In this document: piece by piece, positions 26,019-35,997 of the stretch
Layout of the letters: each line of letters starts with the position of its first letter
Position numbering within the stretch: position 1 is the first letter of the stretch
Assembly: GCA_016936015.1 (NCBI GenBank)
Contig: JAFGPV010000028.1
Coordinates: 1-64,000, forward strand
Direction: 5' to 3'
DNA: 64,000 nt
Source: Pirellulales bacterium
Lineage (GTDB): Bacteria; Planctomycetota; Planctomycetia; Pirellulales; Thermoguttaceae
Translations under genes and position numbers: made by a program
Notes under the pieces: generated by a model
What the model was told of the DNA's origin: nothing
The model's database searches: none
Seen by the model: only the letters and a program-made list of their open reading frames with translations

Positions 26019-29000
26019 ATGACGATGAACCAAATATTATCCTGTCTCTTGTTCGCCGCACTTTTTCAACCGGCCCTCCCTGCAGCCGCTCCTGCCGAAG
26101 GGCCGCGCGTGGAGGACGTGCAATTCAAAGCCCAATGCGACGGCTCGGCCCAGCATTACGTCCTCGTCGATCCCAAAGGATCCCGAGCGGACCGGCCGCG
26201 CGACTTGCTGATCGTCCTGCACGGCCACGGCAGCGACCGGTGGCAGTACGTCAAGGATCCGCGGGACGAATGCCGGGCCGCCCGGGACGTCGCGGCCGCA
26301 CACGGTATGTTGTACGTCTCGCCCGACTACCGTGCGAAAACATCCTGGATGGGCCCGAAGGCGGAAGCCGATCTGGTGCAGATCATCAAGGAGCTGAAAT
26401 CCCATCGCCGCATCGGGAAGGTTTTCCTTTGCGGCGCCTCGATGGGCGGTTCGTCGGTCTTGACCTTCGCCGCCCTGCACCCCGAGTTGATCGATGGCGT
26501 GGCCTCGATGAACGGCACGGCCAACCACCTGGAATACGAAAACTTCCAGGAATTCATTCGCGAGTCTTTCGGAGGAACCAAGACGGAGATCCCCACGGAA
26601 TACAAGAAACGGTCGGCGGAATACTGGCCGGAACGGCTGACAATGCCGGTGGCCATCACGGCCGGGGGAAAGGATACCGTCGTGCCTCCGCAAAGCGTCC
26701 TCCGCCTGGCGGGCGCGCTCAAAAAATTGCAACCCAACGTGCTGCTGATCTATCGGGAAGCGGAAGGGCATTCCACCAACTACCAGGACGCCAAGGCCGC
26801 GATCGAATTCATCATCGAGAAGGCGACTGCCAAGGTCGCTTACCTCTCCGATTTGCTCCCGGAGCGCGCCATGTCGATCACACAGGGCTGGGGGGTGTTG
26901 GGCGTCGACACGATGGTCCAGGCAACTCTCCGCGTGCCCAAGCCCGTCCGGCACCTTGGCGAATTGGGCATCGACACCAAGGTCGTGCCGTCCGACCAGC
27001 CGGCCCCGAAACTCCGCATCAAGGACCAGGAGTACGCCCACGGACTGGGGCACCATGCCCACGGCGAAATCGTCGTCAACCTCAGCGGGCAATATAAAAC
27101 GTTCGAGAGCGAGGTGGGGGTCCAATGGATGGGCGGAACGAGTCCCGGTTCGGTCGTTTTTCAAGTCGTCGTCGACGGCCGGAAAGTCTTCGACAGCGGC
27201 GTGATGCGCGAAAACCATCCGCCGCGGCCGGTCAAGGTCTCGGTGGAAGGGGCCGACGAGTTGAAGCTGATCGCCCACGACGCCGGAGACGGCATCACCG
27301 CCGATTGTGCCGATTGGGCCGACGCCCGATTGACGCAGAACCCGGCCTTAAAAAATCAGTCCGTGCCGACTGCCGATATAGCCCCTTTTGCCCGGGTGCT
27401 CTCGTGGGATCCGAAAATCATGGAAGGGACCAAGGCCCTCCGCTCGGATGAATTTCCTGCCGCCGACCTGGCCCCCTACCAGGAAATCCTTCCCTCCGCG
27501 GAAAAAACTTATGCGGTTCCGACAGCCGACGGCCAAGGCTGCATCGGACTGCAATGGGACGAAAATCGGCTGTTGTGCCGCGTGGAGCTTGAGTTTCCCG
27601 ACGCCGCCTCCGTGCCGCCGCCTGAGTCGATCCGTCTGGAATTCTGGAACGGCGAATCGGAATGGCAGGGGGCGTGGCAACCGTCCGCAACCGTGCCGGA
27701 GAGGAACAACAACCGCTTGGTGTGGCGCCTTGACGTTCGTGATTTACCGCTTGGCGCCCAGAAAGTCCGCTGGGTGTTTTCCCACGGGAAACGGCTTCTC
27801 GTACTGAAAAGTCTCTCCGCTTTCACGCGGTCGCGGTGGAAGACCGTGGCGGTCCGCATCGAACAGGCCCAGCCCGGTCCGTCAACAAAAGCGGAAATCG
27901 AGGTCTATAACGGCATGCTCGTCAATCCACGTCCAGGATCGCCCTATCATTGCGCTTGGGACGGTGCAAAACCGATTTCGCTGACCGTCCTTGCCAGTGC
28001 ACGGCGGCCCTACAAGGCGGATCGGACGGTGTTGCGGTTCCAATGGCCTGACACCGCGTTCGGTGTGGCGGTCGAGGACCTGCTGGACCACGATTGCGTG
28101 TACGTGCCCCACGCCAATCTTTTCGTCACGCGAATCCCGTCCCCCGTCACGCCGGCTGAATACCTCGGGAAGATCGCCGGGAAAAAATCCATGCTGGAAG
28201 AAGTGCGCCAACGGCCGGACCAGGATTTCCGCCACGCGTGCGCCGTAATCCACCATCCCCTCCAGGATCGGCAGTCTTGGGTTCCGATGATGATTTCGCT
28301 GGCCTGCGACAACCGGAAGTTCCTCGTTTACCGCGACGGTTCACTCGTCTTCAACGAGTACAAACACTCGGACGATTACCCGGGAGAGAACGACGGGATC
28401 CATACGGTCGCCGCCAATATCGGCCAATGGCGGATGGTTCCGGGCTTCGGCGGAGGTCAGGGGCTACAAATCAGCCGACGTCTCGCAGGCGGCTGGCTGC
28501 CCATGCCGGTTACCACCGTGAAGGACAAGAATATTACCTACCGGCAGACGACCTTCATCGCTCCCGTGGGCGAAGCCCCGGCGGGCAAACCGGTCTGGTA
28601 CCGCGATCGGGCTTTGGGCGTCGTCGAATACGCAATCATCAACAACGACACCAAATCCGCCGACGTCCGGCTTTCGCTCCAATTCGTCTCGGCGCAAGAT
28701 CCCAATAAGCCCGTGAAATATCATGCCGTTCCCGAAGGGATCATGGTAACGACCGGCGACCGCGTCTTGGCGTTTATCGGCGGGCGGAACGCGGCGCCGC
28801 CGGCGTGGAAGATCGAACCGGCCGGAATCGTCCTCTCGGGCACGTTGTCCCCGGGCGGCGCAATCCCCTGCACCGTCTATCTGCCCGCCTGGCAGGCCGT
28901 CCCAGACGACTTCGCCGCGATAGTGAAGGACACCCCTTGGGCACCGCGGTTGAAAAGCTATTGGCGGTCGCTGCTTGCCCCAGCCATGCAGATCGAGATT

Positions 29001-30497
29001 CCCGACCTGTTGCTCGATAATCTGATTCGCGCCTCGCAGGTGCATTGCCTGATGGCCGCCCGGAATCAGGAACAATCGAAATACGTCGTCCCCTGGATCA
29101 GTTCCATCTTCTTCGCCTATCTCGAAAGCGAGGCGAACTCGATCCTCCGCGGGATGGACATGACCGGCCATCCCGAGTTCACCCGGCGAGGACTGGAGTT
29201 CTATCTGAAGGAGAGCAATCCGGCGGGTTTCATCACGATCCTCGCTCACAACAAGATCACCGGTATTTCGTGCGGCTATACATTGGTCGGCACCGGTGAG
29301 ATCCTGTGGACGCTCGGCGGGCATTACCTGCGGACGCACGATCGGGCCTGGCTGCGGAAGGTCGCTCCCGACGTGGTCCGCATCTGCCGCTGGGTCATCC
29401 AGCAGCGTGAAAAGACGAAGCGGCTGGACGCCCGCGGCCGGAAAGTTCCTGGGTACGGTCTGGCGCCCCCGGGCGTCAGCGCCGACTGGAACCGCTTCGC
29501 CTACCGCTTCTTCAACGACGCCCAATACTATCACGGATTGGTCAACGCCGGCCGCGCGCTGGCCGAGATCGGCGATCCTGCGGCGCCGGCCATTCTGGAG
29601 GACGCGAAGAATTATAGGGACGACATCATCCGTGCGTACCACGCCATGCAGGCCCAAATGCCCGTCGTGCCGCTGAAAAACGGCACGTGGGTCCCGGCCG
29701 ATCCCTCGCTGCTGGGAAGCTACGGCAACGTCGAGGATTTCCTGCCCGGCGAGGACGAGAACCGAACCTACGTTTACAGCGTGGAACTCGGCGCCAACCA
29801 CCTCGTCGCCAACGGGGTCCTCGATCCGAATGGTCCGGAGGCCCGGGGAATTACCGATTATCTCGAAGACGTCCAGTTTCTTCGCACACGGAGGGAGACG
29901 GATCCCCGGAACGTCAACCCGTTCGATTGGGGCGGTTTTGCGAAAATGCAACCCTATTATTGCCGTGTTGCCGACATCCACGCCCAGCGCGACGACGTGA
30001 AGCCGTTTATTCGGTCGTATTTCAATGTGATTCCGGCACTAGTCAACTTCGAGGATCTCTCGTTCTGGGAAAACATGGAAGGCCGCGGCGTCGGCGGCGC
30101 GTGGAACAAAACCCATGAGACCGGGTGGTTCCTCGGGCAAACGCGGACGATGTTCGTCACGGAGCGCGGCGACGAGCTGTGGCTAGCCCCGTTCGTGCCC
30201 AACCAATGGCTTAAGGACGGGCTGAACGTGTCGGTCCGCAACGCCCCGACGCGATTCGGCAAGGTCGGCTACTCGATCACCTCCTCCTCCGCCGCCGCCG
30301 GACACATCGACGCCGTCGTGCAACTGCCCCCCCAATGCCCGGCCCGGAAGATCGTCCTCCGGCTGCGCCATCCCGAGGGAAAGCCGATCCGCTCGGTTGC
30401 TGTCCAAGGTAAGCCCCACACGGATTTCGATCCAAATCAGGAAACCGTCTCCTTCCCCCCCAATGCCGAAACGATTACAATTCGTGCGGAGTATTAA
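26019..30497 (+). CDS. Esterase-NPCBM-glycosidase fusion protein
   Basis: A 1492-residue exported multidomain enzyme. After a signal peptide (about 1-25), residues 30-270 form an alpha/beta-hydrolase of the esterase/PHB-depolymerase type: oxyanion strand LIVLHGHGSD, nucleophile elbow GASMGG (Ser141), Asp219 in GGKDTVVPP and His251 in EGHSTN. An NPCBM domain (about 275-440; YAHGLGHHAHGEI, DCADWADARL) and the same beta-sandwich plus helical glycosidase region as the 19233 paralog follow, ending TIRAEY. The fused esterase suggests it removes acyl groups from a glycan that the glycosidase then cleaves. No ribosome-binding site is visible before the ATG. A 4-base gap leads to the SDR gene. Confidence 0.87.
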   Translation: MTMNQILSCLLFAALFQPALPAAAPAEGPRVEDVQFKAQCDGSAQHYVLVDPKGSRADRPRDLLIVLHGHGSDRWQYVKDPRDECRAARDVAAAHGMLYVSPDYRAKTSWMGPKAEADLVQIIKELKSHRRIGKVFLCGASMGGSSVLTFAALHPELIDGVASMNGTANHLEYENFQEFIRESFGGTKTEIPTEYKKRSAEYWPERLTMPVAITAGGKDTVVPPQSVLRLAGALKKLQPNVLLIYREAEGHSTNYQDAKAAIEFIIEKATAKVAYLSDLLPERAMSITQGWGVLGVDTMVQATLRVPKPVRHLGELGIDTKVVPSDQPAPKLRIKDQEYAHGLGHHAHGEIVVNLSGQYKTFESEVGVQWMGGTSPGSVVFQVVVDGRKVFDSGVMRENHPPRPVKVSVEGADELKLIAHDAGDGITADCADWADARLTQNPALKNQSVPTADIAPFARVLSWDPKIMEGTKALRSDEFPAADLAPYQEILPSAEKTYAVPTADGQGCIGLQWDENRLLCRVELEFPDAASVPPPESIRLEFWNGESEWQGAWQPSATVPERNNNRLVWRLDVRDLPLGAQKVRWVFSHGKRLLVLKSLSAFTRSRWKTVAVRIEQAQPGPSTKAEIEVYNGMLVNPRPGSPYHCAWDGAKPISLTVLASARRPYKADRTVLRFQWPDTAFGVAVEDLLDHDCVYVPHANLFVTRIPSPVTPAEYLGKIAGKKSMLEEVRQRPDQDFRHACAVIHHPLQDRQSWVPMMISLACDNRKFLVYRDGSLVFNEYKHSDDYPGENDGIHTVAANIGQWRMVPGFGGGQGLQISRRLAGGWLPMPVTTVKDKNITYRQTTFIAPVGEAPAGKPVWYRDRALGVVEYAIINNDTKSADVRLSLQFVSAQDPNKPVKYHAVPEGIMVTTGDRVLAFIGGRNAAPPAWKIEPAGIVLSGTLSPGGAIPCTVYLPAWQAVPDDFAAIVKDTPWAPRLKSYWRSLLAPAMQIEIPDLLLDNLIRASQVHCLMAARNQEQSKYVVPWISSIFFAYLESEANSILRGMDMTGHPEFTRRGLEFYLKESNPAGFITILAHNKITGISCGYTLVGTGEILWTLGGHYLRTHDRAWLRKVAPDVVRICRWVIQQREKTKRLDARGRKVPGYGLAPPGVSADWNRFAYRFFNDAQYYHGLVNAGRALAEIGDPAAPAILEDAKNYRDDIIRAYHAMQAQMPVVPLKNGTWVPADPSLLGSYGNVEDFLPGEDENRTYVYSVELGANHLVANGVLDPNGPEARGITDYLEDVQFLRTRRETDPRNVNPFDWGGFAKMQPYYCRVADIHAQRDDVKPFIRSYFNVIPALVNFEDLSFWENMEGRGVGGAWNKTHETGWFLGQTRTMFVTERGDELWLAPFVPNQWLKDGLNVSVRNAPTRFGKVGYSITSSSAAAGHIDAVVQLPPQCPARKIVLRLRHPEGKPIRSVAVQGKPHTDFDPNQETVSFPPNAETITIRAEY

Positions 30498-30501
30498 AGC
30501 C

Positions 30502-31269
30502 ATGAACGCGACAAAATCTCCCGCCGTGGCCTTGGTCACCGGCGGAGGCAAACGTCGGATCGGCAACGTCGTCGCCCGAGCGCTGTCCGAGCGGGGATAC
30601 TCGATCGCTCTGCATTATCACCGCTCGGCGGAGGAGGCCCGGGAGAGCGTGGCGGAGTTGCGGGAAATGGGCGTCGAGGCCGAGGCGTTTGCCGCCGACG
30701 TCGCCCGGGAAGCCGAGGTGCAGCGGCTGTTCGCTCAGGTCGAAGAGCGTTTCGGCCGCTTGGACGTCCTGGTCACGGCGGCGGCGATCTGGCTCTCGAA
30801 GTCTCTGGAGGAAACCACGGCCGAAGACGTCCGCCGGCACTTCGAGGTCAACGCCCTGGGAACGTTTCTCTGCTGCCGGGAGGCGGGCAGAATCATGGTC
30901 CGGCAGCCGACCGGCGGGGCAATCGTCACTTTCGGCGACTGGGCTACGGCCCGGCCCTATCCGCACTATGCGGCGTATTTTCTCAGCAAGGGGGCGATTC
31001 CCACGCTGACGCGGACGCTGGCCGTCGAGCTGGCGCGGCAGAATCCGGCCGTCCGCGTCAATTGCATCCTGCCCGGGCCCGTGATGGTCCCGGAAGATCT
31101 GAGTGAACACGAGGTCCGCGGGGCGGTGGCCGGTACGCTGGTCAAGCGGCTCGGCAAACCGGAGCACGTCGCGCAGGCGGTCGTTTTTCTCGTGGAAAAC
31201 GACTACGTCACCGGCGTCTGCCTGCCGGTCGACGGGGGACGGACATTAGGCGGGGAGGCAATGGGGTAG
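30502..31269 (+). CDS. Short-chain dehydrogenase/reductase, pteridine-reductase-like
   Basis: A 255-residue NAD(P)-dependent SDR. Residues near the start (ALVTGGGKRRIGNVVA) form the Rossmann dinucleotide loop and YFLSK is the YxxxK pair. Instead of the usual catalytic Ser there is an Asp (FGDWA) exactly 13 residues before the Tyr, the arrangement known from PTR1-type pteridine reductases and FolM; KRRIG also resembles that group. Identification below the SDR level is inference. The start is the ATG 4 bases after the previous stop, giving likely translational coupling to the fusion enzyme, although a functional link is not obvious. Confidence 0.85.
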   Translation: MNATKSPAVALVTGGGKRRIGNVVARALSERGYSIALHYHRSAEEARESVAELREMGVEAEAFAADVAREAEVQRLFAQVEERFGRLDVLVTAAAIWLSKSLEETTAEDVRRHFEVNALGTFLCCREAGRIMVRQPTGGAIVTFGDWATARPYPHYAAYFLSKGAIPTLTRTLAVELARQNPAVRVNCILPGPVMVPEDLSEHEVRGAVAGTLVKRLGKPEHVAQAVVFLVENDYVTGVCLPVDGGRTLGGEAMG

Positions 31270-31281
31270 GGTCGAGAGTCG

Positions 31282-31473
31282 TCAATCCAGATCTTCCTCC
31301 TCATCGAGTTTCAGGGCCATCATCGCCTCGTAGGCGTCATCGTAACTGGGGTACGGTCCGGGATCGATCACGGCGCCGCGGCGACGCCGGGCGGCTTCTT
31401 CAGGGCTGACGCCGTGAGGAATTTCCGCCACTGTCAGTCCGTCATACGTCTCGACGATTTCGTACTGGACCAT
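31282..31473 (-). CDS. Small acidic protein of unknown function
   Basis: A 63-residue protein beginning MVQYEIVETYDGLTVAEIP with a very acidic end (KLDEEEDLD). A strong GGAGG box precedes the ATG by seven bases, which supports real translation. It has no membrane segment or Cys. It is not recognised by family; the Tyr/Asp-rich central part (DPGPYPSYDDAYEAMMAL) suggests a compact conserved domain. It is convergent with the SDR gene and divergent from the M16 peptidase. Confidence 0.65.
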   Translation of the reverse strand: MVQYEIVETYDGLTVAEIPHGVSPEEAARRRRGAVIDPGPYPSYDDAYEAMMALKLDEEEDLD

Positions 31474-31572
31474 GGCCGACCTCCTTCCAGGTTTGATTTA
31501 TTAGCCCGGATTTGCTATCCTGGTCAGAATTCACCTACACTGATAAGTATATCATCCCCGGGAAAATCTACC

Positions 31573-32949
<1,377 letters not shown>

Positions 32950-32950
32950 G

Positions 32951-33108
32951 AATTGCAAATTGTTCATTGTAAATTGCAAATTGCAAATTGAACAAGTGTT
33001 AAAAATACCGTTACGAACTGAGAATTCGATCATCAATGAAAACCTCCCACTTACCATGTCGCACATGATGCCCAATTTCAAATTTGCAATTTGTAATTTA
33101 CAATTTGC
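32951..33108. repeat. Heptad-phased inverted repeat (AATTGCA type)
   Basis: Arm 1 (32951-32992) is six 7-base units: AATTGCA, AATTGTT, CATTGTA, AATTGCA, AATTGCA, AATTGAA. Arm 2 (33073-33107) is the inverted series CAATTTC, AAATTTG, CAATTTG, TAATTTA, CAATTTG. The arms are separated by about 80 bases; arm 2 is translated as part of the signal peptide of the second M16 gene. Confidence 0.85.
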
Positions 33109-34591
33109 AGTCCTCCTTTTTGCGGCAACCGCGCCGGCCGCCGAGCCGTTGCCCATGACGCAGGTCGTCGCCCTGCCCGAGCCGGGCGATCCGACGGTCT
33201 GTTTCCGCCTCTGGATCCGGGTCGGCTCCGAAAACGATCCGCCGGGCAAGGAAGGACTGGCCAACTTGACGGCCGAGATGCTCACCCAAGCGTCCACCCG
33301 GCAGAATTCCTACGAGCAGATCCTGGCGAAACTCTTTCCACTGGCCGGCAGTTACGACGCGACGGTCTCCGTCGAAATGTCGGTCATCGCCGGGCGGATC
33401 CACCGCGACAACCTGTCGGAGTATTGCCCCCTGCTGATGCAGGCGGTTTGCGAGCCGGCGTTCTTGCCGAACGACCTGGAGCGGCTCAAGAGCCAGACGC
33501 TCAATTACCTGCAAAACTCGCTGCGCTACAGCAGCGACGAAGAACTGGGCAAGGCCGTGCTCTACAACACGATTTTCCGCGGCACGCCCTACGGCCATCT
33601 GCCTGACGGGACGGTCCGGGGCGTTACGAGCATCACCGTGGACGACCTGCGGGATTTCTACCGGCGCTACTACACCCGGGAAAACGTGATCCTGGGACTG
33701 GGCGGAGGTTACGACGAGGCACTGCTTACGCGGCTTCGGACGGACCTGGCGACCTTGCCCACCGGCACTCCAGAGACGGTTCCGCCGCCGACGCCTCGAC
33801 CGATTTCCGGCCGGCAGGTGGTGATCGTCGAGAAGGGGAAGGGGACGCCCGCCACGGCGATCAGCATCGGATTTCCGATCTCCGTGCTCCGCGGCAGCCG
33901 CGACTGGTACGCGTTGGCGGTGGCCAATTCCTGGCTCGGCGAGCACCGCAATTCCCACAGCCACCTGTACCAGGTCCTCCGCGAGGCGCGGGGTCTGAAC
34001 TACGGCGATTACTCGTACATCGAACACTATCCGAACGGCGGCTCGTGGGAGGTCCCCCCGGTCAACGTCGCCCGGCGGCAGCAGATCTTCGAGATCTGGC
34101 TCCGGCCCGTGCCCAACGCCGCGCGGGTCTTTGCCCTGCGGGGCGCCCTGCGGGAATTGAAACTGCTTACGGATAACGGACTGACCGAAGGGCAGTTCAC
34201 CGCCGCGCGGAACTTCCTCAGCAAATACACCCGGCATTACGCCCCCACGGTCATGGCCCGGCTGGGCTATGCCCTGGACGACAAATTTTACGGCATTACG
34301 GGCGGTCACTTGCAAAATTATCCCAAGATTTTAGACGAACTGACCCGGGAGGAAGTCAACGCGGCCATTAAAAAATATCTGCAATACGAAAATCTCCAAA
34401 TCGTCTTCGTCACCCAAGGCGCCGCCGCCTTGAAAGAGGCGCTGATCAGCGACGCCCCCAGCCCCTATAAGTATCCCACCCCCGTGCCCGACTCGGTCCT
34501 CAAGGAAGACCAGGAAATCCAGACCTTCCCCCTGAAAATCCCCCCCGAGAACGTAACGATCGTGCCGGTGGATGAAGTGTTTGAGAAGTAG
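33056..34591 (+). CDS. M16 peptidase partner subunit without zinc motif
   Basis: A 511-residue exported M16-family protein. The position of HxxEH is occupied by GKEGLANLTAEML, so it cannot bind the catalytic zinc. The substrate-binding Arg/Tyr region of the family's C-terminal domain is present (REARGLNYGDYSY). Together these mark the regulatory/binding half of a heterodimeric M16B protease whose active half is the preceding gene. The start at 33056 gives a signal peptide (MMPNFKFAICNLQFAVLLFA, then AxA-type APAAE). Most of its hydrophobic core is encoded by one arm of a heptad repeat. No clear ribosome site is seen. Confidence 0.9.
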   Translation: MSHMMPNFKFAICNLQFAVLLFAATAPAAEPLPMTQVVALPEPGDPTVCFRLWIRVGSENDPPGKEGLANLTAEMLTQASTRQNSYEQILAKLFPLAGSYDATVSVEMSVIAGRIHRDNLSEYCPLLMQAVCEPAFLPNDLERLKSQTLNYLQNSLRYSSDEELGKAVLYNTIFRGTPYGHLPDGTVRGVTSITVDDLRDFYRRYYTRENVILGLGGGYDEALLTRLRTDLATLPTGTPETVPPPTPRPISGRQVVIVEKGKGTPATAISIGFPISVLRGSRDWYALAVANSWLGEHRNSHSHLYQVLREARGLNYGDYSYIEHYPNGGSWEVPPVNVARRQQIFEIWLRPVPNAARVFALRGALRELKLLTDNGLTEGQFTAARNFLSKYTRHYAPTVMARLGYALDDKFYGITGGHLQNYPKILDELTREEVNAAIKKYLQYENLQIVFVTQGAAALKEALISDAPSPYKYPTPVPDSVLKEDQEIQTFPLKIPPENVTIVPVDEVFEK

Positions 34592-34625
34592 GAAGGAAAT
34601 CGTAAGTCGAGAGTCGGGGTGAAAA

Positions 34626-34676
34626 GAGTTGGTCATCAGAAGTTGAAAAATGCACGGGCGGGACCCCAGAAGGGGT
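34626..34676 (-). repeat. Dispersed 50-bp repeat, copy B
   Basis: Reverse-complement copy of 25526-25575. The core CCCGTGCATTTTTCAACTT is identical and the flanks differ at a few positions. Confidence 0.8.
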
Positions 34677-34689
34677 GCTCCCGCGTCTT

Positions 34690-34713
34690 GTTCCGAAGCC
34701 GGAGTTCCGGAAC
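34690..34713. repeat. GTTTCGGA-type hairpin, degenerate copy 2
   Basis: GTTCCGAAGCCGGAGTTCCG and the following GAAC form a stem with one mismatch around a CCGGA loop; related to 37056-37081. Confidence 0.5.
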
Positions 34714-34958
34714 GAGTGAAATTGCAGAGCGGCGAGAAGTTTGGCCAACAAGGATCACAATCGGGCAATTTTTTTAGCTGCTCGCCCTCATTCGGAGGGT
34801 ATGAGGGGAAGGGAGGCGCAGAGTATCTCCCGGGCGGTTCTTTCGTGTGGATGAATTATCAAAGAACGGATTTTTCGATATATATACGTACGTATAGTAT
34901 ATCATCCGGATTTGAAAATGCAAGCCTGGTTTTTGGCCACCCTATATTAGGCGTCTAA

Positions 34959-35522
34959 ATGCTTTCATTTCCCTCTCAAAGACCTGATTCAGAGTCAGTA
35001 GCATCATATTTGTGGAAAGTCCAACAGGATCTGTTGGATCAAGCTGAAAGACTTCTTGGTCCAAGAGACAAAAGCAAGAAAATCTATCAGCCTGTCTTTC
35101 AGGACAATGGACCATATACAATTAATACACCAAACATGGACGGTGCCTTCGCTGCACTGAGCAGAAATGCGGCTGGTTACTGGCCAACTGTGGTCTATGA
35201 ATTGGCTCATGAGACGGTGCATCTATTAAATCCAATCGAAGGCAAAACCAATTGGTTTGAGGAAGGAATAGCCGTTGCATTTGCAGTGGAGATGTCACAC
35301 ATGTTGACTCCTCATCCGATGAAACCCGATAAGGATACGAACTATGAACGAGCACTTGTTCTTGTAAAACAACTGCCCATAGATTGCTTTGCGGCAGCGA
35401 AGATAGTTCGCAGTTCGATTGGTTCGTTTTCATCAGCAACAGTATTAAATTTACAAACTCTTTTACCTGAGGCGGATATCACACTACTTACTGAACTATT
35501 GGTTAAATGCAATGCACGATAA
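34959..35522 (+). CDS. AT-rich small HExxH protein, probable metallopeptidase fold
   Basis: A 187-residue protein, visibly richer in A and T than any neighbouring gene. The stretch VVYELAHETVHLLNP contains HExxH (His84, Glu85, His88) and FEEGIA follows with a Glu about 14 residues later, the spacing of gluzincin-type zinc peptidases. There is no signal peptide or membrane segment, so it would be cytosolic. The rest is not recognised. Composition, the absence of operon partners and the surrounding repeats suggest recent transfer. The ribosome site is weak. It may be an effector, a toxin-like protease or a stray domain; nothing in context decides this. Confidence 0.65.
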   Translation: MLSFPSQRPDSESVASYLWKVQQDLLDQAERLLGPRDKSKKIYQPVFQDNGPYTINTPNMDGAFAALSRNAAGYWPTVVYELAHETVHLLNPIEGKTNWFEEGIAVAFAVEMSHMLTPHPMKPDKDTNYERALVLVKQLPIDCFAAAKIVRSSIGSFSSATVLNLQTLLPEADITLLTELLVKCNAR

Positions 35523-35997
35523 TTGGCGAATTATAAGGAACACCGCATGAATTGAATTGGGAGCTTGTCTCCCAAAACCTGACGGCCTGGGCTTGACGAC
35601 GTCGTCCACGGTAGCAGCCAGTCATTGATCCACCGGCGTGGGGACGATGGGGGCGATCTTGCAGGGCTTGGGGGGAATTGGAATGGGATACGTTAACCCA
35701 GGCCTTCGCTACGCTACGGCCTGGGCTGTCATGGCGCGCCGCGTTGCGGCTTAAGCGAATACATCACCCCCTCTTGGGGATCGCCAGCAGAGGCCGGGAG
35801 GTCGGCCGATCCGATGTGAGTTGACAATCTACCCCCCTGGTGGCTTGGGGGTAGGAGCGTTATACTCCGTGGTTTGACGATTGCTTTTTCGTCAAAACGG
35901 CACTGGCATAGCCAGTGGCACACAACCGGTTTGCCCCCGCGATTGCCATCGCGGGGCGTTTGACACCATTGTTGGATTTTTTCCTCAACCATTCCCC
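35523..35997 (+). other. Hairpin-rich leader region before argC
   Basis: No gene seen. It holds a series of hairpins: TTGGGAG/CTCCCAA at 35557-35575, CCCAGGCC/GGCCTGGG near 35698-35726, ACCCCC/GGGGGT at 35831-35852, TTTGACGA/TCGTCAAA at 35873-35896, CACTGGC/GCCAGTG at 35901-35917 and a 9-bp CCCCGCGAT/ATCGCGGGG at 35935-35956. Several look like dispersed repeats rather than an arginine-specific control element. Confidence 0.5.

Larger units (their letters stand above)
34592..34958. other. Repeat-bearing intergenic region, AT-rich toward the end
   Basis: No gene seen. Just after the M16 stop is a short heptad element (34604-34617, AGTCGAG/AGTCGGG). A 50-bp dispersed repeat (34626-34676) and a GTTCCG hairpin (34690-34713) follow. 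From about 34840 the DNA turns AT-rich; a 14-bp perfect palindrome TATACGTACGTATA at 34883-34896 could be an operator for the next gene. Confidence 0.55.
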
